A stretch of DNA of 64,000 bases from Capra hircus (lineage: Eukaryota > Chordata > Mammalia > Artiodactyla > Bovidae): NCBI RefSeq assembly GCF_001704415.2, contig NC_030823.1, forward strand, positions 69,192,458-69,256,457. The letters are read 5' to 3'. Below are positions 33,890 to 46,600 of this stretch, piece after piece. The number at the start of each line of letters is the position of its first letter. Position 1 is the first letter of the stretch. Under the pieces are notes generated by a model. That model had not been told where the DNA came from and did no database searches. It was given only the letters and a program-made list of their open reading frames with translations. A program made the position numbers and the translations under genes.

Positions 33890-34660
33890 GGCTGTTTCGC
33901 CCTACTCAGAAATGGCTGCGCCGGCTTCACAGGCTCTGCGCATGCTTCCTGAACACAATTTGGCGCCGAGACAATTCGGCGACTTTTGCAGCGCAAGATG
34001 GGGACTTGGCCGCGGGCAAGATCGAGCTTCCCGGCATGCTTTGCAGTCGGGCCGCGAGGCCCCGCGTCTAGTGATGGGGAGCCCCTGGTGCTTGACGCCG
34101 CCAAATCGGCCGTAGAGGTGGACGTCGTGACCGCGAGCCGCGGAGTGGAAAGATGGAAGCGTGGCGCTGTGTGAGGAGGGGCTACGGCCGCTGTGTGGTG
34201 GGGAGAGGCCGGTCAGTAGGGCTGGGTGGCGGGAGGGAAGAGGGAGGGGCGGGCGGCCCGGGGGCGGGAGCGGGCGGCCCGGGGGAACCGGGGCGGGGCG
34301 GGCTGGGGTGTCGGGGTTGGAAGCGGAAGAGGGTCCGGGCCGCGATGCCGCCGGGACAGACCTCTGGAGACCCTGAGGGATAGGTAAACCCGGCGCGCGG
34401 GCCCGAAGCGCCGAACGCGTCGGCCGAGGGCCGGGCTCGTGCTTCCCCGGGCCGGGCTGGCCTCGGAGCCCCGGCCCACTTCCCGTAACCCAGCCCGAGC
34501 CTCCGGGTGCCCGGCCTCCTCCCCCAGCCCCGCAGAGCCCCGGGCGGGGAGCTGCGGGTCAGCTGGCGAGGCCGCCGTTCGCCGCGGGTTCGGGGCGGCC
34601 TGACCCCGCGGGAGGCGCGCGCCTGGTGCACACGCCCAGGGGCCGCTCTTTTGGTGTCTG
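33890..34660 (+). promoter_or_regulatory. ANGEL2: ANGEL2 CpG-island promoter
   Basis: Dense CpG sequence begins near 33910 and continues through exon 1 into intron 1 to about 34660. TGCGCATGC (33939-33947) resembles an NRF1 site, and AAATGGCTGCGCC (near 33910) resembles a YY1-type element. There is no clear TATA box, consistent with a dispersed housekeeping promoter. The exact transcription start is not visible, so the 5'UTR is left open. Confidence 0.8.
34153..34211 (+). CDS. ANGEL2: ANGEL2 coding exon 1
   Basis: Encodes MEAWRCVRRGYGRCVVGRG plus two bases of codon 20. The donor is CG|GTCAGT, a valid but weak match to consensus. The start is the first ATG of the frame and lies in the CpG island. 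Confidence 0.93.
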
Positions 34661-37600
34661 GATGCCTCGCAAACTTCCCTTCCCCTCCCCTGGGATCCCA
34701 ACCTTTTACTATGATTACCAAATTCTCGTTCCACATCGATACTACCGGATAATTTACTTGTGAAATTGACTTATCTTTGAATAAAAAGCACTTCAAGAGG
34801 TGCTGCCCACATTAGCGCCTTTCTAAGTAGTATCCACGAGTTGCTGGCTTTGATACACTGATTTTTTTTTTTCTAATACACTTTAAAGTAAATGCTTAGG
34901 TATTATTTAATGGTGTACCATATGAAACTGACTGGTGTATTATCACACGTGGGAAATACAGCACCGTCTTAGTTTTTACATCAGTTTCGGGGATCAGGTT
35001 TTGACTCCTGTAGTTTGGGGACTTTACTGTTCGTAGGCAGCGTTTCCTGAGTACCAGCTGTGTGCCACGCACTGTGCTAGGCACTTGGGAAGAGACCCAG
35101 ATTAAAAGGAATTAGGGTGCTCTGGCCCCAAAGGAGCCCATCAATTTAAGAGAAAATAAAAAGTCTGTATAAGTAACTACAAATACAGCGAATAAGTTTT
35201 GTAGTACAAATATTATATTAGAATACGGTAGCTTATTGGGATGGAAAGTGTATGGCTTTTCTCCAAATCTCAATGGCTTTCAGACTTGTCACAAAACAGG
35301 ATAGACTTACCCATGTCATGCCTTTAAAAGTTTACAATTATGTTGAGTTTAGAGAGCAATTTGAGAAAGAGTAAACTGCTCAATAAATTTATATAAAAAT
35401 GTAAATGCTGGTGAAACAAATATAAAAAGTCAAGTAACAGTAAATACGATATAAACAAAATTCCCTTGGTGATGAAAGTGGACGTTATTGACACTGACTT
35501 GGAAATATAGCTTTAATGAATTCTGGAGGACAGGAGGAGTCTTTCTCAGGATTGTAGCTATTTGCCAGAATAGTGTTTTAGTGCTTGAGTTGCATTGTTT
35601 TATAAGAGAGCCTGAGGGCAATATATCTATTCAAAATAATGATAACACTATTTCGGAGACATTTTTCATGATAGAGCCTATCATATAATTGGTATCAGAT
35701 AATTGGTGCTATTGGGTTTGGAGTGTTGGTGAATTTCTAGTAAGTAATTCTTTTTCATTTCCCTCAAGGAGGAGTGAGCTTAAAAGAGAAAAAAGTAGCA
35801 TGGAAAAATAAATTATGTACTGATTAGCAGGAAGAGGTAGGTAGTTTCGTGAAATAGTGATAGGCTTTTGTTTTCTTAGCTATAAAGATGTTTGGAAAAT
35901 AAAACCTTGGTATAAAAAGGTTGTTCAGAAACATATTTTTACTCCAAACCCAGGTTAGAGAGATTCACTCTTATTATAGTCAGCTTCTGTGTTCTATGTT
36001 TAAGTATTACGTGTGCTGTGGGTTTTATTTGTCCATTAGGTTTTATTAGATGCTAGAAAGCTACTCCATACAGTTTGGTGATTGGTTTATCTCTCAGCTG
36101 AATTGTGTGGACTTTTAGAAGTTTATCTGGTATTTGGGGAGGCTGGTGGATTCTCTGTTCAGTGTCTAGAATACCATTCATAGTTGTTTAGGGAGCATTT
36201 TGAGGTATTGCCACACGCAGTGAAATCCTTCAGGTTGAGAAGTCCGATTTTAAATATTAGGCATTACCTTCCCTTGAGGAAACAGATTTAGATTCTGTGT
36301 GCTATATAGCTGAACAAAAAGTGGTGCCTCAAGGAGTGTATTTATTTCTTTTAGATACCCCATGTTACCCTACCACCAGAAGAGTCTGGGCAGAGACTGG
36401 ACTACACCGTGGGAGAATCTGCAAAAGTGTTGCTGGAACAGACATATTTCTAGTTGTATGAGGTGGCCTGGACATTATTCTCGCGCTCCTTACCCATACT
36501 TCAGTAGTAGGCATTTCTCACTAAATTGGAGACCACCTTGTTTGTTTGAGTCTAGAGCTCCGTTTCAGTACTGGAACTGGAGGCCTGACAGCCTGAGCCA
36601 GACTTCTTTGATTCATCTCTCTAGTTACATCATGAACTCTGAGGGAGATGAGCCTTCATCAAAACGAAGAAAACACCAAGGTAAAGGTGACATTTATCTT
36701 GGTGCAGAAATAGACATAAGCCATAGCATAATTGAAATTTTTCGTATTTAATCTTTAAGAAAACCTCCTGCAGGTTTTAGAGGTGTTTGGTGTTTTATTT
36801 TTAACCAGTACTTTTCTGTTAGGAAAATGGAAATTATTTTTTTTAATTAAGTCTTTTAAAAAAATCTTCAATTAATTGTGTATTTCTGGCAGTAAAAATA
36901 AAAGTCACTCTTCATATAAAGTTGGAAAACAATGGAGAACCAGATGGAAACATTAAGAATAATTTTAAAATTCAGTGTTTTGGAAACAAAGATTCTTAGA
37001 TTTCTTAGAAATTGATAACATGTATTCTTGAGATTTCACGGATATATTAAAAAACATTATGTTTTCATTTTTAATGTGTTGTTGTAAGACGAAAGAATTT
37101 CCTTAAATAGAAACAATCATAAGTGAAAAATATTTTCTTACGGAATCTGATTTTAGCTTATTAAATTTATATTTCTCATGATGGGTCTTTAGACATAATC
37201 AAAAGTCTTTGGGAAGTTTATCTTTTAACTACATCTTATTCAACTTTAAGACAGTTTTTTCTAGCTATCTTGGTTATTTCTATTTTTCTCCTGTTCTTTT
37301 TACTCTCAGCAATTCACCAGACTCTCTGTGCTTCCAGCCCTGCCCTCCTCCAAAAGGATACACGAGTAGTCTAAGTAAATTTGGAATTGTCATTCTTACT
37401 GAGCTATGGTTGTCGATGAAGATCATTCCTCTGAAGATACTTAGAAATAGGCTGTGTGGGTGTTAACTGGCAGGGAGCGGACATAAGTTTGTCAAAGAAA
37501 GGTGTTCAGAGCGAGTCTCACCTGGGAGTAAGAGCTAGATTAGTTAGAACTCTTCTAAGTAGGACTTCTACTACACATTTAAGTAGAAATTCTAATTACT

Positions 37601-40600
37601 CAGAAGAAGTGGCAATCTATTTGTATAGTGCTTAACCACCAATGTGTTTGTAAACAAGTATTTGAATGATTGAAAGGTACATTTAGAATCATTAAAATTA
37701 GGTTCCTAAGAACAACCCATCATCTGAGGCTGTATGAGGACATGAGATGGCTGCTCATTCATGTAATCATTGTTCATCAGGTTAATACACTCCGCTTCTG
37801 TTTAGTCTTTTGTAAATCTGGTGGGCTCTCTGGTGGAGACGTGGTGTAGTGACCCCAGGCATGGGCTTAGGAAACACTCCTGCGCTCATTCTGCTCCACC
37901 ACTAACTGTGTGAGTTTGGACAGGTTACGAACCTCTCTGCTCCTCGGTTTCCTAGTGTAAAATAATGCCTGCTTTGAAAGCCTGTGGAGGATGAAGTGAG
38001 ACATATTCAAAGTGCCTAACACATTGCTGGCTTCATAGTAGGTACTCAGAAAATCCTGGTGGTGTTGTTTTCCCTTTAATGGATGGGGAATTACATTTAC
38101 AGACCGATAAACTTTGATTGCAACCTGACTCTCTATATGTCCGTTCTTCCTAGGTTTTGTGAATAAGGAAAATGCTCTTCGTTAAGCCATATTTGTGACT
38201 TCTGATATTTCACTAATACTACTTTTCAATCAAGAGAACAGCATTGCTAACTTGCCTGTCACTTTAAAGTGGTGTTTGAAGGATTTGTGTGACCCAATTA
38301 TGACCTTTTAATTAGGCACCCTAGAAACCCAATCAGGCCTAATTGCTTGCTTTTTTTGACTCATCTGTCTTCTCTGCTGTGACCACCTTGTTCCTCCTGA
38401 CATGGAAGGTATATAAACTTTTGTAGTGTGCATTTATGTTGTGAAGTCTGTGAAAGCCAAAGACTGTTCACTCTCTTAGTAGTTTTCAAATTGTCTTCCA
38501 TGGAACCCAAGCATTCAAACAAATTTCTGTATGTTCATTCAAAGCAAATGTGGTCAAATGAAATGTGTTTACCCCGTCATCCCAGCCTCAGTCTACCAGG
38601 TGTTGATGGTCAGGACATGAAAAATAATGCCAAAGAGCTATACAGACTGTAGAAGTCTGAAAGCTACTGTATTGATTTGATCATCTTGTGGTCTTGGTTA
38701 TTTAAAAAAATGGAATTGCCAAGAGAGTTGGTTTAAACTCTTAATGGCCAGGACTATACAAATCTTATGCTTTTATATGCCATTATATATACATATTTTA
38801 TAAGAAAGCATGAATGGATTTAATGCAGTGGTGCCACCAGGGTAGTGCTGTAAGTTTATAATGATAGCTAACATTTTGTTGTATGACTAGAACCCTCTCC
38901 ATCTCATTTACATAAAAAGATTTAATGATTTGTGGCTAAAACTGTAGACAGTCCCTAATTTATGAGGGAATTATGTTCTCAATAATCTGTTCTTAAGAAT
39001 CAGTTCTGTTTTCCTCATAGAAACTATGTTATAAATTTCAGAGTAGCTGTGCAGAGTCAGTATCAGTAGCTTTAGTTCTGGCCTTTAGGGGTTCAGTTCA
39101 TTCGCTCAGTCATCTCTGACTGTTTGCGACACCATGAACCAGGCCTCCCTGTCCATCACCAGCTCCCAGAGTTCACCCAAACTCATGTCCATTGAATCAG
39201 TGACGCCATCCAACCATCTCATCCTCTGTCGTCCCCTTCTTCTACACTCAATCTTTCCCAGCATCAGGGTCTTTTCCAATGAGTCAGCTCTTTGCATCAG
39301 GAGGCCAAAGTGTTGGAGTTTCAGCTTCAACATCAGTCCTTCCAATGAACACCCAGGACTGATCTCCTTTAGGATGGACTGGTTGGATCTCCTTGCAGTC
39401 CAAGGGACTCTCAAGAGTCTTCTCCAACACCACAGTTCAAAAGCATCAAATCTGTGCTCAACTTTCTTTCTAGTCCACCTCTCACATCCATACTTGACCA
39501 CTGGAAAAACCAAAGCCTTGACTAGACAGACCTTTGTTCACAAAGTAATGTCTCTGCTTTTTAATATGCTATCTAGGTTGGTCATAACTTTTTTCCAAGG
39601 AGTAAGTGTCTTTTAATTTCATGGCTGCAATCACCATCTGCAGTGATTTTGGAGCCCCCCCACCCCCCAAATAAAGGCCTTTAGGAGTAGGATTCTCCAT
39701 ATTCAGTGAAGGATAAGGGATAGTTTCCTTCTCTTTCCTGGGCATAGGATAAGCACTGGGCTAAATTATGTGATAGTTGAATGCTTTTCTTAATTTGGTT
39801 TTCTTTCCTTCATCATTTTTTACCTTTCTCCTCAGGCTCCTAGGACCACAACTCCCCTGTTCCACTCAGACCTCGCTATTCATAAAAATTACCTTCTTCT
39901 TCTGTCCTCTGGTCAGAATTCCTGTTCCTTCAGTGCAACAGATATCAGCTTTTAGATTAAAGTCACTTAAAATTTTTACTTCATTAACATTTCTAGAGTG
40001 TACTGATACTTTTTTTTCTTTCACCTTTTTTGAGCTATAACTGACATTACCAGCAGTCTAAGTTCAAGGTGAACAGCATAATGATTTAGCTTACTACATC
40101 ATGGAAGGATTACCACAATAAGTTTTGTGAACCTCCATCATCCCAAAGAGACACAAAAGAAAGGGGAAAGAAATATTTTGTATGTAATGTGAGCTTTTAG
40201 AATTTGCTCTCTTAACAACCTTCATATAGAACATGCTACAGTGTTAATTAAATTTACCATGTTGTGCATCACATCCCTATTACTTATTTATCTTATAACT
40301 GAAAGTTTGTACCTTTTGACTGCCTGCAGCTAGTTCCCCCACCCCTCTAGAGTGTGTTGATATTCTGTAAATATATCATAATTGCAGAAGATTAGGAAAA
40401 ATCTTTCACAGTCCTTCCTATCAGAGATAATTACTCTTAAAAATAGTAATATATTTCCTTGCAGTCTTTTCCCCCCATGTTTAGAATACTTTTCCTCAGT
40501 TTATGTTTTATTTAATTTTTAATTGGAGAAATTTAGGGATTCTAAGGAGAAGGCAATGGCAACCCACTCCAGTACTCTTGCCTGAAAAATCCCATGGATA

Positions 40601-43600
40601 GAGGAGCCTGGTAGGCTGAGTCCATGGGGTCGTGAAGAGTTGGACACGACTGAGCAACTTCACTTTCACTTTTCACTTTCATGCATTGGAGAAGGAAATG
40701 GCAACCCACTGCAGTGTTCTTGTCTGAAGAATCCCATGGACAGGGAACCTGGTGGGCTGCCGTCTGTGGGGTCGCACAGAGTCGGACACGACTGGAGCAA
40801 CTTAGCAGCAGCAGCAGCAGCAGGGATTCTAAATCAGTGAAATGAAAGCCTTACAGGAAAAGGGAGATATCTAGGGCTGAGATTTTCTCATATCATCTAA
40901 TTGTGCTTGAAAGTCCATCTTCAAATCTTTTTGTTTCCCAAGTTCATCCCATTTCTTGTTTTTCCCTTCTTTTAAGCGTATAGATTCTCTAAAAAGTTCC
41001 ACGTTTGTCTTTATGGCTTTCATGACAGTAAGAGTATCCTCTTTATTGATGGGGAGAGGAAGATGGAAGGAGTATGTGTGTTGTGTATGAGTATTTATAC
41101 ATATATATGGTACTGTGCTTATGTATCTATAGATACATATATGTATGTGTGTATCTATGTATTTTTTTAAGTAAGCATGTCTAAATCAAAGCCTGCTTGT
41201 AATTTCAGAATCTCTTGCTGTTTCATCTTGTTCTCAGTACTTCCCAGTGTACGTGGTGTCTTTGCGGAATATGAACTGTCGCGCGTTCCTGATTGTTGCA
41301 TGCTGTCTGTCAATCAGGAACTATCATTCACTAGCATTGGATAGCTGTGTTACATTTAACTTCTGCTTTGGCGTGCGTTAAAAATAGTTCTTTTGTTTAT
41401 TTCATTAGCATTCTTCCAGTAAATACTGCTTCCATTTACTGTCATTTTATACCCTTCATTCACGTCTAAACCAGATTTCTCAGATGAATTGTCTCAGGAA
41501 CATAGTTAAGCATTTGATGATCTTGTCATACTAGTAGATGATAAAATGCAATGTGAAATTATCTTGTTGAAAGACCAGCTGTGCCATACAAGTATATTGT
41601 CCTGGCTGTGAAGTTGCTGAGCATGTCTGTGGCACATCCATGTCATAACCATGGGGAAGTGAGAAGCCGTGACCCCTGTGTAGTCTTAGCTTTGTTGACA
41701 CACACTCAGAGCCTCCAGAATGACTTCCTGAACCCTCTTAAACATGTTTTGTGCCTCTTGGATCAGGCAGTGTATCATTTCATGGTCTTTGTAAACAATT
41801 TGACAACCACTTCTAGTCATGAGGTGCTACAGTATCGTTTTCCAGGGGAAAACATTCTGTTCATTGCTTATAAGAATTTTTAAAAGGCAAAAAATACTTA
41901 ACATGCAGGAAAATATATGATCTGTTTTTTATTAATTCTTTGTATTTTGTCTAATATATTTTAACAGGCACAATACAGCGGCATTGGGAATATATATGTA
42001 ACCATAATAAAGAAAACACGAAGATCCTAGGAGACGAAAATGTTGATCCCATATGTGAAGACAGTGAGAACAAGTTTGACTTTTCAGTGATGTCCTATAA
42101 TATACTTTCACAAGATTTACTGGAAGACAATTCACACCTTTATAAACACTGCCGGCGGCCGGTATTACACTGGAGTTTTAGGTTTCCCAATATTCTGAAA
42201 GAAATTAAACACTTTGATGCAGATGTAAGTGTAAAATATCATCAGAATTCTTCATATAAGGAAAAGTTGGATTCATTTCTGAACTAAATGGTTTTTTATC
42301 CCTTTTGTGTGTGAAGTGAGAAGGGAAGGCCTATATAGTTATAGGTGAATTCCCTAGCAGTCCAGTGGCTAGGACTCTGTGCTTAACACACCCAAGGCTC
42401 GAGTTCCATTCCTGGTCGGGGAACTAAGATCCCACAAGCCACAGTGTGGCCCCCGCCCAAAATTTTTTTTAATAGATAAGATGATGAAACAGCTTTGAAT
42501 AGGGTATTATAACTTTGGAGGCATAACTTGCTAATGGTTGTTGATATAAATGATTATATAACTTTTCAGAAGAGATCCAAAAAGTTTTAAGTATCAATCA
42601 GTTTTGAGACAGGGACTGGTACCATATTAAGTATTCAGTAAATACTTCCTTTGATTGAAAATTTTAATAATTCATGCAAAAATTAATTTAGATGATAGCA
42701 TTCAAAAGACTAGAAGGATTTAGTATGAATGAACTTGTAAATTCAGGAAAAATATTCCAGCATATAAATTATATTAACATTGATTTTAATCATGTACTGT
42801 CAGATAACTTTCTTAAAAAGAATAAATAATGTTAACATTGACCAGCATATAAATTATAAATATTTCCTTTGGGGAATACCAGTTTTGGATAATAAGAGGG
42901 ATTCATGTGAGTAAAGGTCATGGTTTTGGGGACTGATCAAATTTGGAGACGTTAATTTGATAGATTTATATACGAAAAAATTATTTCAGGTTTCATCAGG
43001 TTTTTTGAAATTTTAGAAACCTCATTTTAAAACAAAAGCACCAGAAAATTCATATTTGTATTTTTTTGTGTTAATTCAAGCCATTTTTTCTTCTAAGGTA
43101 CTTTGTTTGCAAGAAGTTCAAGAAGATCATTATGGAACTGAGATCAGGCCAAGTTTGGAATCATTGGGTACAAATGTAACTTTTATTTTAGCCAGATTTA
43201 CTAATGAGTTGTTAAAACATAGCTTGCTAACAAAGGTGTGTGGTATATTTGAACTAAAAATCTTAATTTTGAAAAACAGCTTAATACCCATTTTAAGAGT
43301 TCAAGAAAAGATTGAAGTATTTCAAATGGGAACTTTTGTGTTGATACATATTTTAATTCAAATGGAAAGGTGTGCAAGAATCTCTTCATAGCTACATTTC
43401 TAGTCTTTGCCCATGGCAACCCACTCCAGTGTTCTTGCCTGGAGAATCCCAGGGACAGGGGAGCCTGGTGGGCTGCCGTCTATGGGGTCACACAGAGTCG
43501 GACACGACTGAAGCAACTTAGCAGCAGCAGCAGCAGGAGACTCCTAAGATTCTGAGTTCCGTGAGATTAGGGACCATTGTATCTAGTTCATCATTTTATA

Positions 43601-46600
43601 ACACCTATGTCCGCGGTGCCTAATTGAATGAAAACCTTTAGAAACAGGTCATCTCTGAGAAATGCTGCCTGTGTTGCCTTCATTCATTCAGCACGTATGT
43701 TTTTGAGTGTCTACACCATGCACTATTGAAGGCAGTGGGGATACAGCAGTGAGCAGAACAGATAACAGGTCTCTATCCTTGCGGAGCATACGTGCTGGTG
43801 GAGAAAGGCCAAGAATAAATTGAACAGACAAGTAAATAGTACCTCAGGTAATGAGAGTTTTCTGGAGAAAAACATAGGAAGGGGGAAATGGGTCAGTTTT
43901 CAGTTTTAAACAAAATGACTAGAGAAAGCAACTTTCGAGTAAAGACCTAAAGGAGGTGAAGGAACAAGTGGTGGCTGGAGCATTCCAGGTAGTGGAGATG
44001 GCTAAGAGAAGGTTGGAGTGCCTTGAGGCAAGACAAACTGCTGTGTGTGGAGTGGAACAAGCAGGGAAGAGTTAGAGGCCAAAAGGTAAGAGATCTGGGC
44101 TCGGGAGAGAGGGGACGGATTACTATAAGGTCGTTGTCTTTGCCTTGACTCTGACTTTTGTTAGGATGGAAATGAGAGTGTGATAACATACACGTATGTG
44201 ACACTGCAGTCTGCCAATGAAAAAAAATCTGTTTGACCCAGAAGTAGACTTTTTTGATTCCAACACTTTTTAACATCCTACCTTACTAATATTTTTAAAA
44301 ATACACTTTGGTAAACATTGTCCGGGCTTCTGTGGTGCTCAGAGGGCAAAGCGTCTGCCTGCCATGCAGGAGACCCAGGTTTGGTCCGTGAGTCGGGAAG
44401 ATCTCCTGGAGACGGAAATGGCAACCCGCTCCAGTATTCTTGCCTGGAAAATCCCACAGACAGAGGAGCCTGGTAGGCTACAGTCCATGGGGTGTCAAAG
44501 AGTCGGACACGGCTGAGAGACTTCACTCGCAAACATTGTCCAAAAATTAGAATTTTGTTTTGCCATATTTATTATTTTTTGCAAGTGTGGCAAAACACAG
44601 TTCTGTTACTTTCATATATATATAAAAAAACAGTCATCTTTGTTAAGAATTTTTTTCTTTCTTACAGGTTATCACTGTGAATACAAGATGCGGACAGGAA
44701 GGAAACCTGATGGCTGTGCCATTTGCTTCAAACATTCCAAATTTTCACTCTTATCAGTGAACCCAGTGGAATTCTACCGCCGTGATGTTCCTCTATTGGA
44801 CAGAGACAATGTTGGATTAGTGTTGCTCTTGCAACCCAAGATTCCAAGTGCTGCCTCCCCTGCCATTTGTGTAGCTAACACACATCTGTTGTATAATCCA
44901 AGGCGAGGTGACATTAAACTGACCCAATTGGCAATGCTTCTGGCAGAGATTTCCAGTGTTGCCCATCAGAAAGACGGCAGCTTCTGCCCCATTGTTATGT
45001 GTGGGGACTTCAATTCTGTTCCTGGTTCTCCACTCTATAGTTTTATTAAGGAAGGAAAATTGAATTATGAAGGACTCGCCATAGGAAAGGTAAGTGCATT
45101 CCTTCTTACTAGGAGGTGGGTGTGAGTCTCTGTCTTCATTGTAAAGCGAGGACAGAGCTTTACCTTGTAAACTCATCCCAGAGCTGTTTGAAAACCTCAA
45201 ATGAACCAGTACCCTCACTTTACCAAGCTGCAGCGATGATCCATAGCTACTCATAAGTAATTATATTCACTGGATTTAATTCACTTTTCCATCTGTTTGT
45301 GACAACATTCTGCTTGGAGGAAGTAGGAGCCAACAAAAAATTCGGAATGGGGGTGATGAAGGAAAATAAAACCTTTGACAGACATGAGTACTTCATAAGT
45401 AAGGAACTACTCACAGGTGCAGAATAGCATTTTGAATGCTGGATGTGGGCAAAAGAGTTGGAAAAACAGTAATATTTGCTTATTATATAAATTTTCCTTT
45501 ACATAAGGATAAATATTTCAGTTCTTTAGCTGAGTATAATTTATCCCATGTTTTTATTTTTATTGTTCTTTTCTTCTGCTTAGTTCAGATCATTTCCTCT
45601 TCAGTACATTTAACCAAAATAAGCCCTCACCACTGAGTTTTGGATGATAGTTTAAAATTTTGTGAGTTGATCTTAGTATTTTATATAACAGGAACTATAA
45701 TGCAGGTAGTAAAAAAAGGAGGAGCAGTATTAGTCCAAAGCTATAGATCATTTAGATTTCCAAATTTGAGAAAAACATGTACAGGAAAAGATGACCATTT
45801 TTATGGAAGTAGTAATGTTTTCTGGACTGTATTTGAGCAAAATTTTACAAGCATGAATGATATAATGAATAAAGGATAATATTTACCATTCTTGGATTTC
45901 CTTTTATTTTAAGAAATAAACTTTTCAGTACATAATTTAAAATCTATTTACCTAAGATACCTGTTGAAATTTTGTTTAGGTATCTGGCCAGGAACAGTCT
46001 TCACGGGGACAAAGAATTTTATCTATTCCAATTTGGCCCCCAAACCTAGGTATCTCACAGAACTGTGTGTATGAGGTACAGCAGGTACCAAAAGTAGAAA
46101 AGCCAGGTAAGTGTTTGCAATCCATTTTGGCAGTCTTCTTGATAATAGTGTTCCCTTTGAAGGCATAAAACTAAATTTTTAAAGGGATAACATCTCAGAG
46201 ATGAATATTCATATATAAAAGCATAGAGTTGTTCACTTTTTTTTTTTTCAAGAACTCTGATTACCTTTTTGAAAATCAACTTCCAAAATTACTTTTGCAT
46301 GAATTACTTGCATGTTGCTTTGGACATGTTTGTGTTTTATTTTTGCTAATTCTGGAGACCACCATAATACAGATTCTGGGATGAACCATTTAACGAGGCA
46401 TCTATCTAAACTAGAATGCCTTAAATACTGTTCCGAGAGTGAAAATAGAACAAGACACTGATAGTATTAATAAGCTTCTCTTTGTTCTTACAGATGGTGA
46501 TCTGATGCAAACAGAGCTGGACAAAGCAGAGGTCCTGGAAACAGCTGAAAAGTGAGTTCTGGAAAGCAGCAGTAGACATTTGCTGACTCTAGTTGAGTGA

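Larger units (their letters stand above)
36681..41967 (+). other. ANGEL2: ANGEL2 intron 2
   Basis: The longest intron (5.3 kb). It contains a MIR, a reversed BovB 3' end, a reversed L1 fragment and a BovA2. The remaining sequence is AT-rich without recognised exons. Confidence 0.85.
43168..44667 (+). other. ANGEL2: ANGEL2 intron 4
   Basis: Holds a BovA monomer, a reversed L2 fragment and a Bov-tA. No exon-like sequence is recognised between them. Confidence 0.85.

Noticed and set aside
34182..34796. A 204-codon minus-strand frame over the ANGEL2 CpG island
   Set aside because: The composition is dominated by Pro, Arg, Gly and Ala as expected of any frame in GC-rich DNA, two overlapping frames are equally open, and no domain is visible. 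An antisense promoter transcript is possible but not shown.
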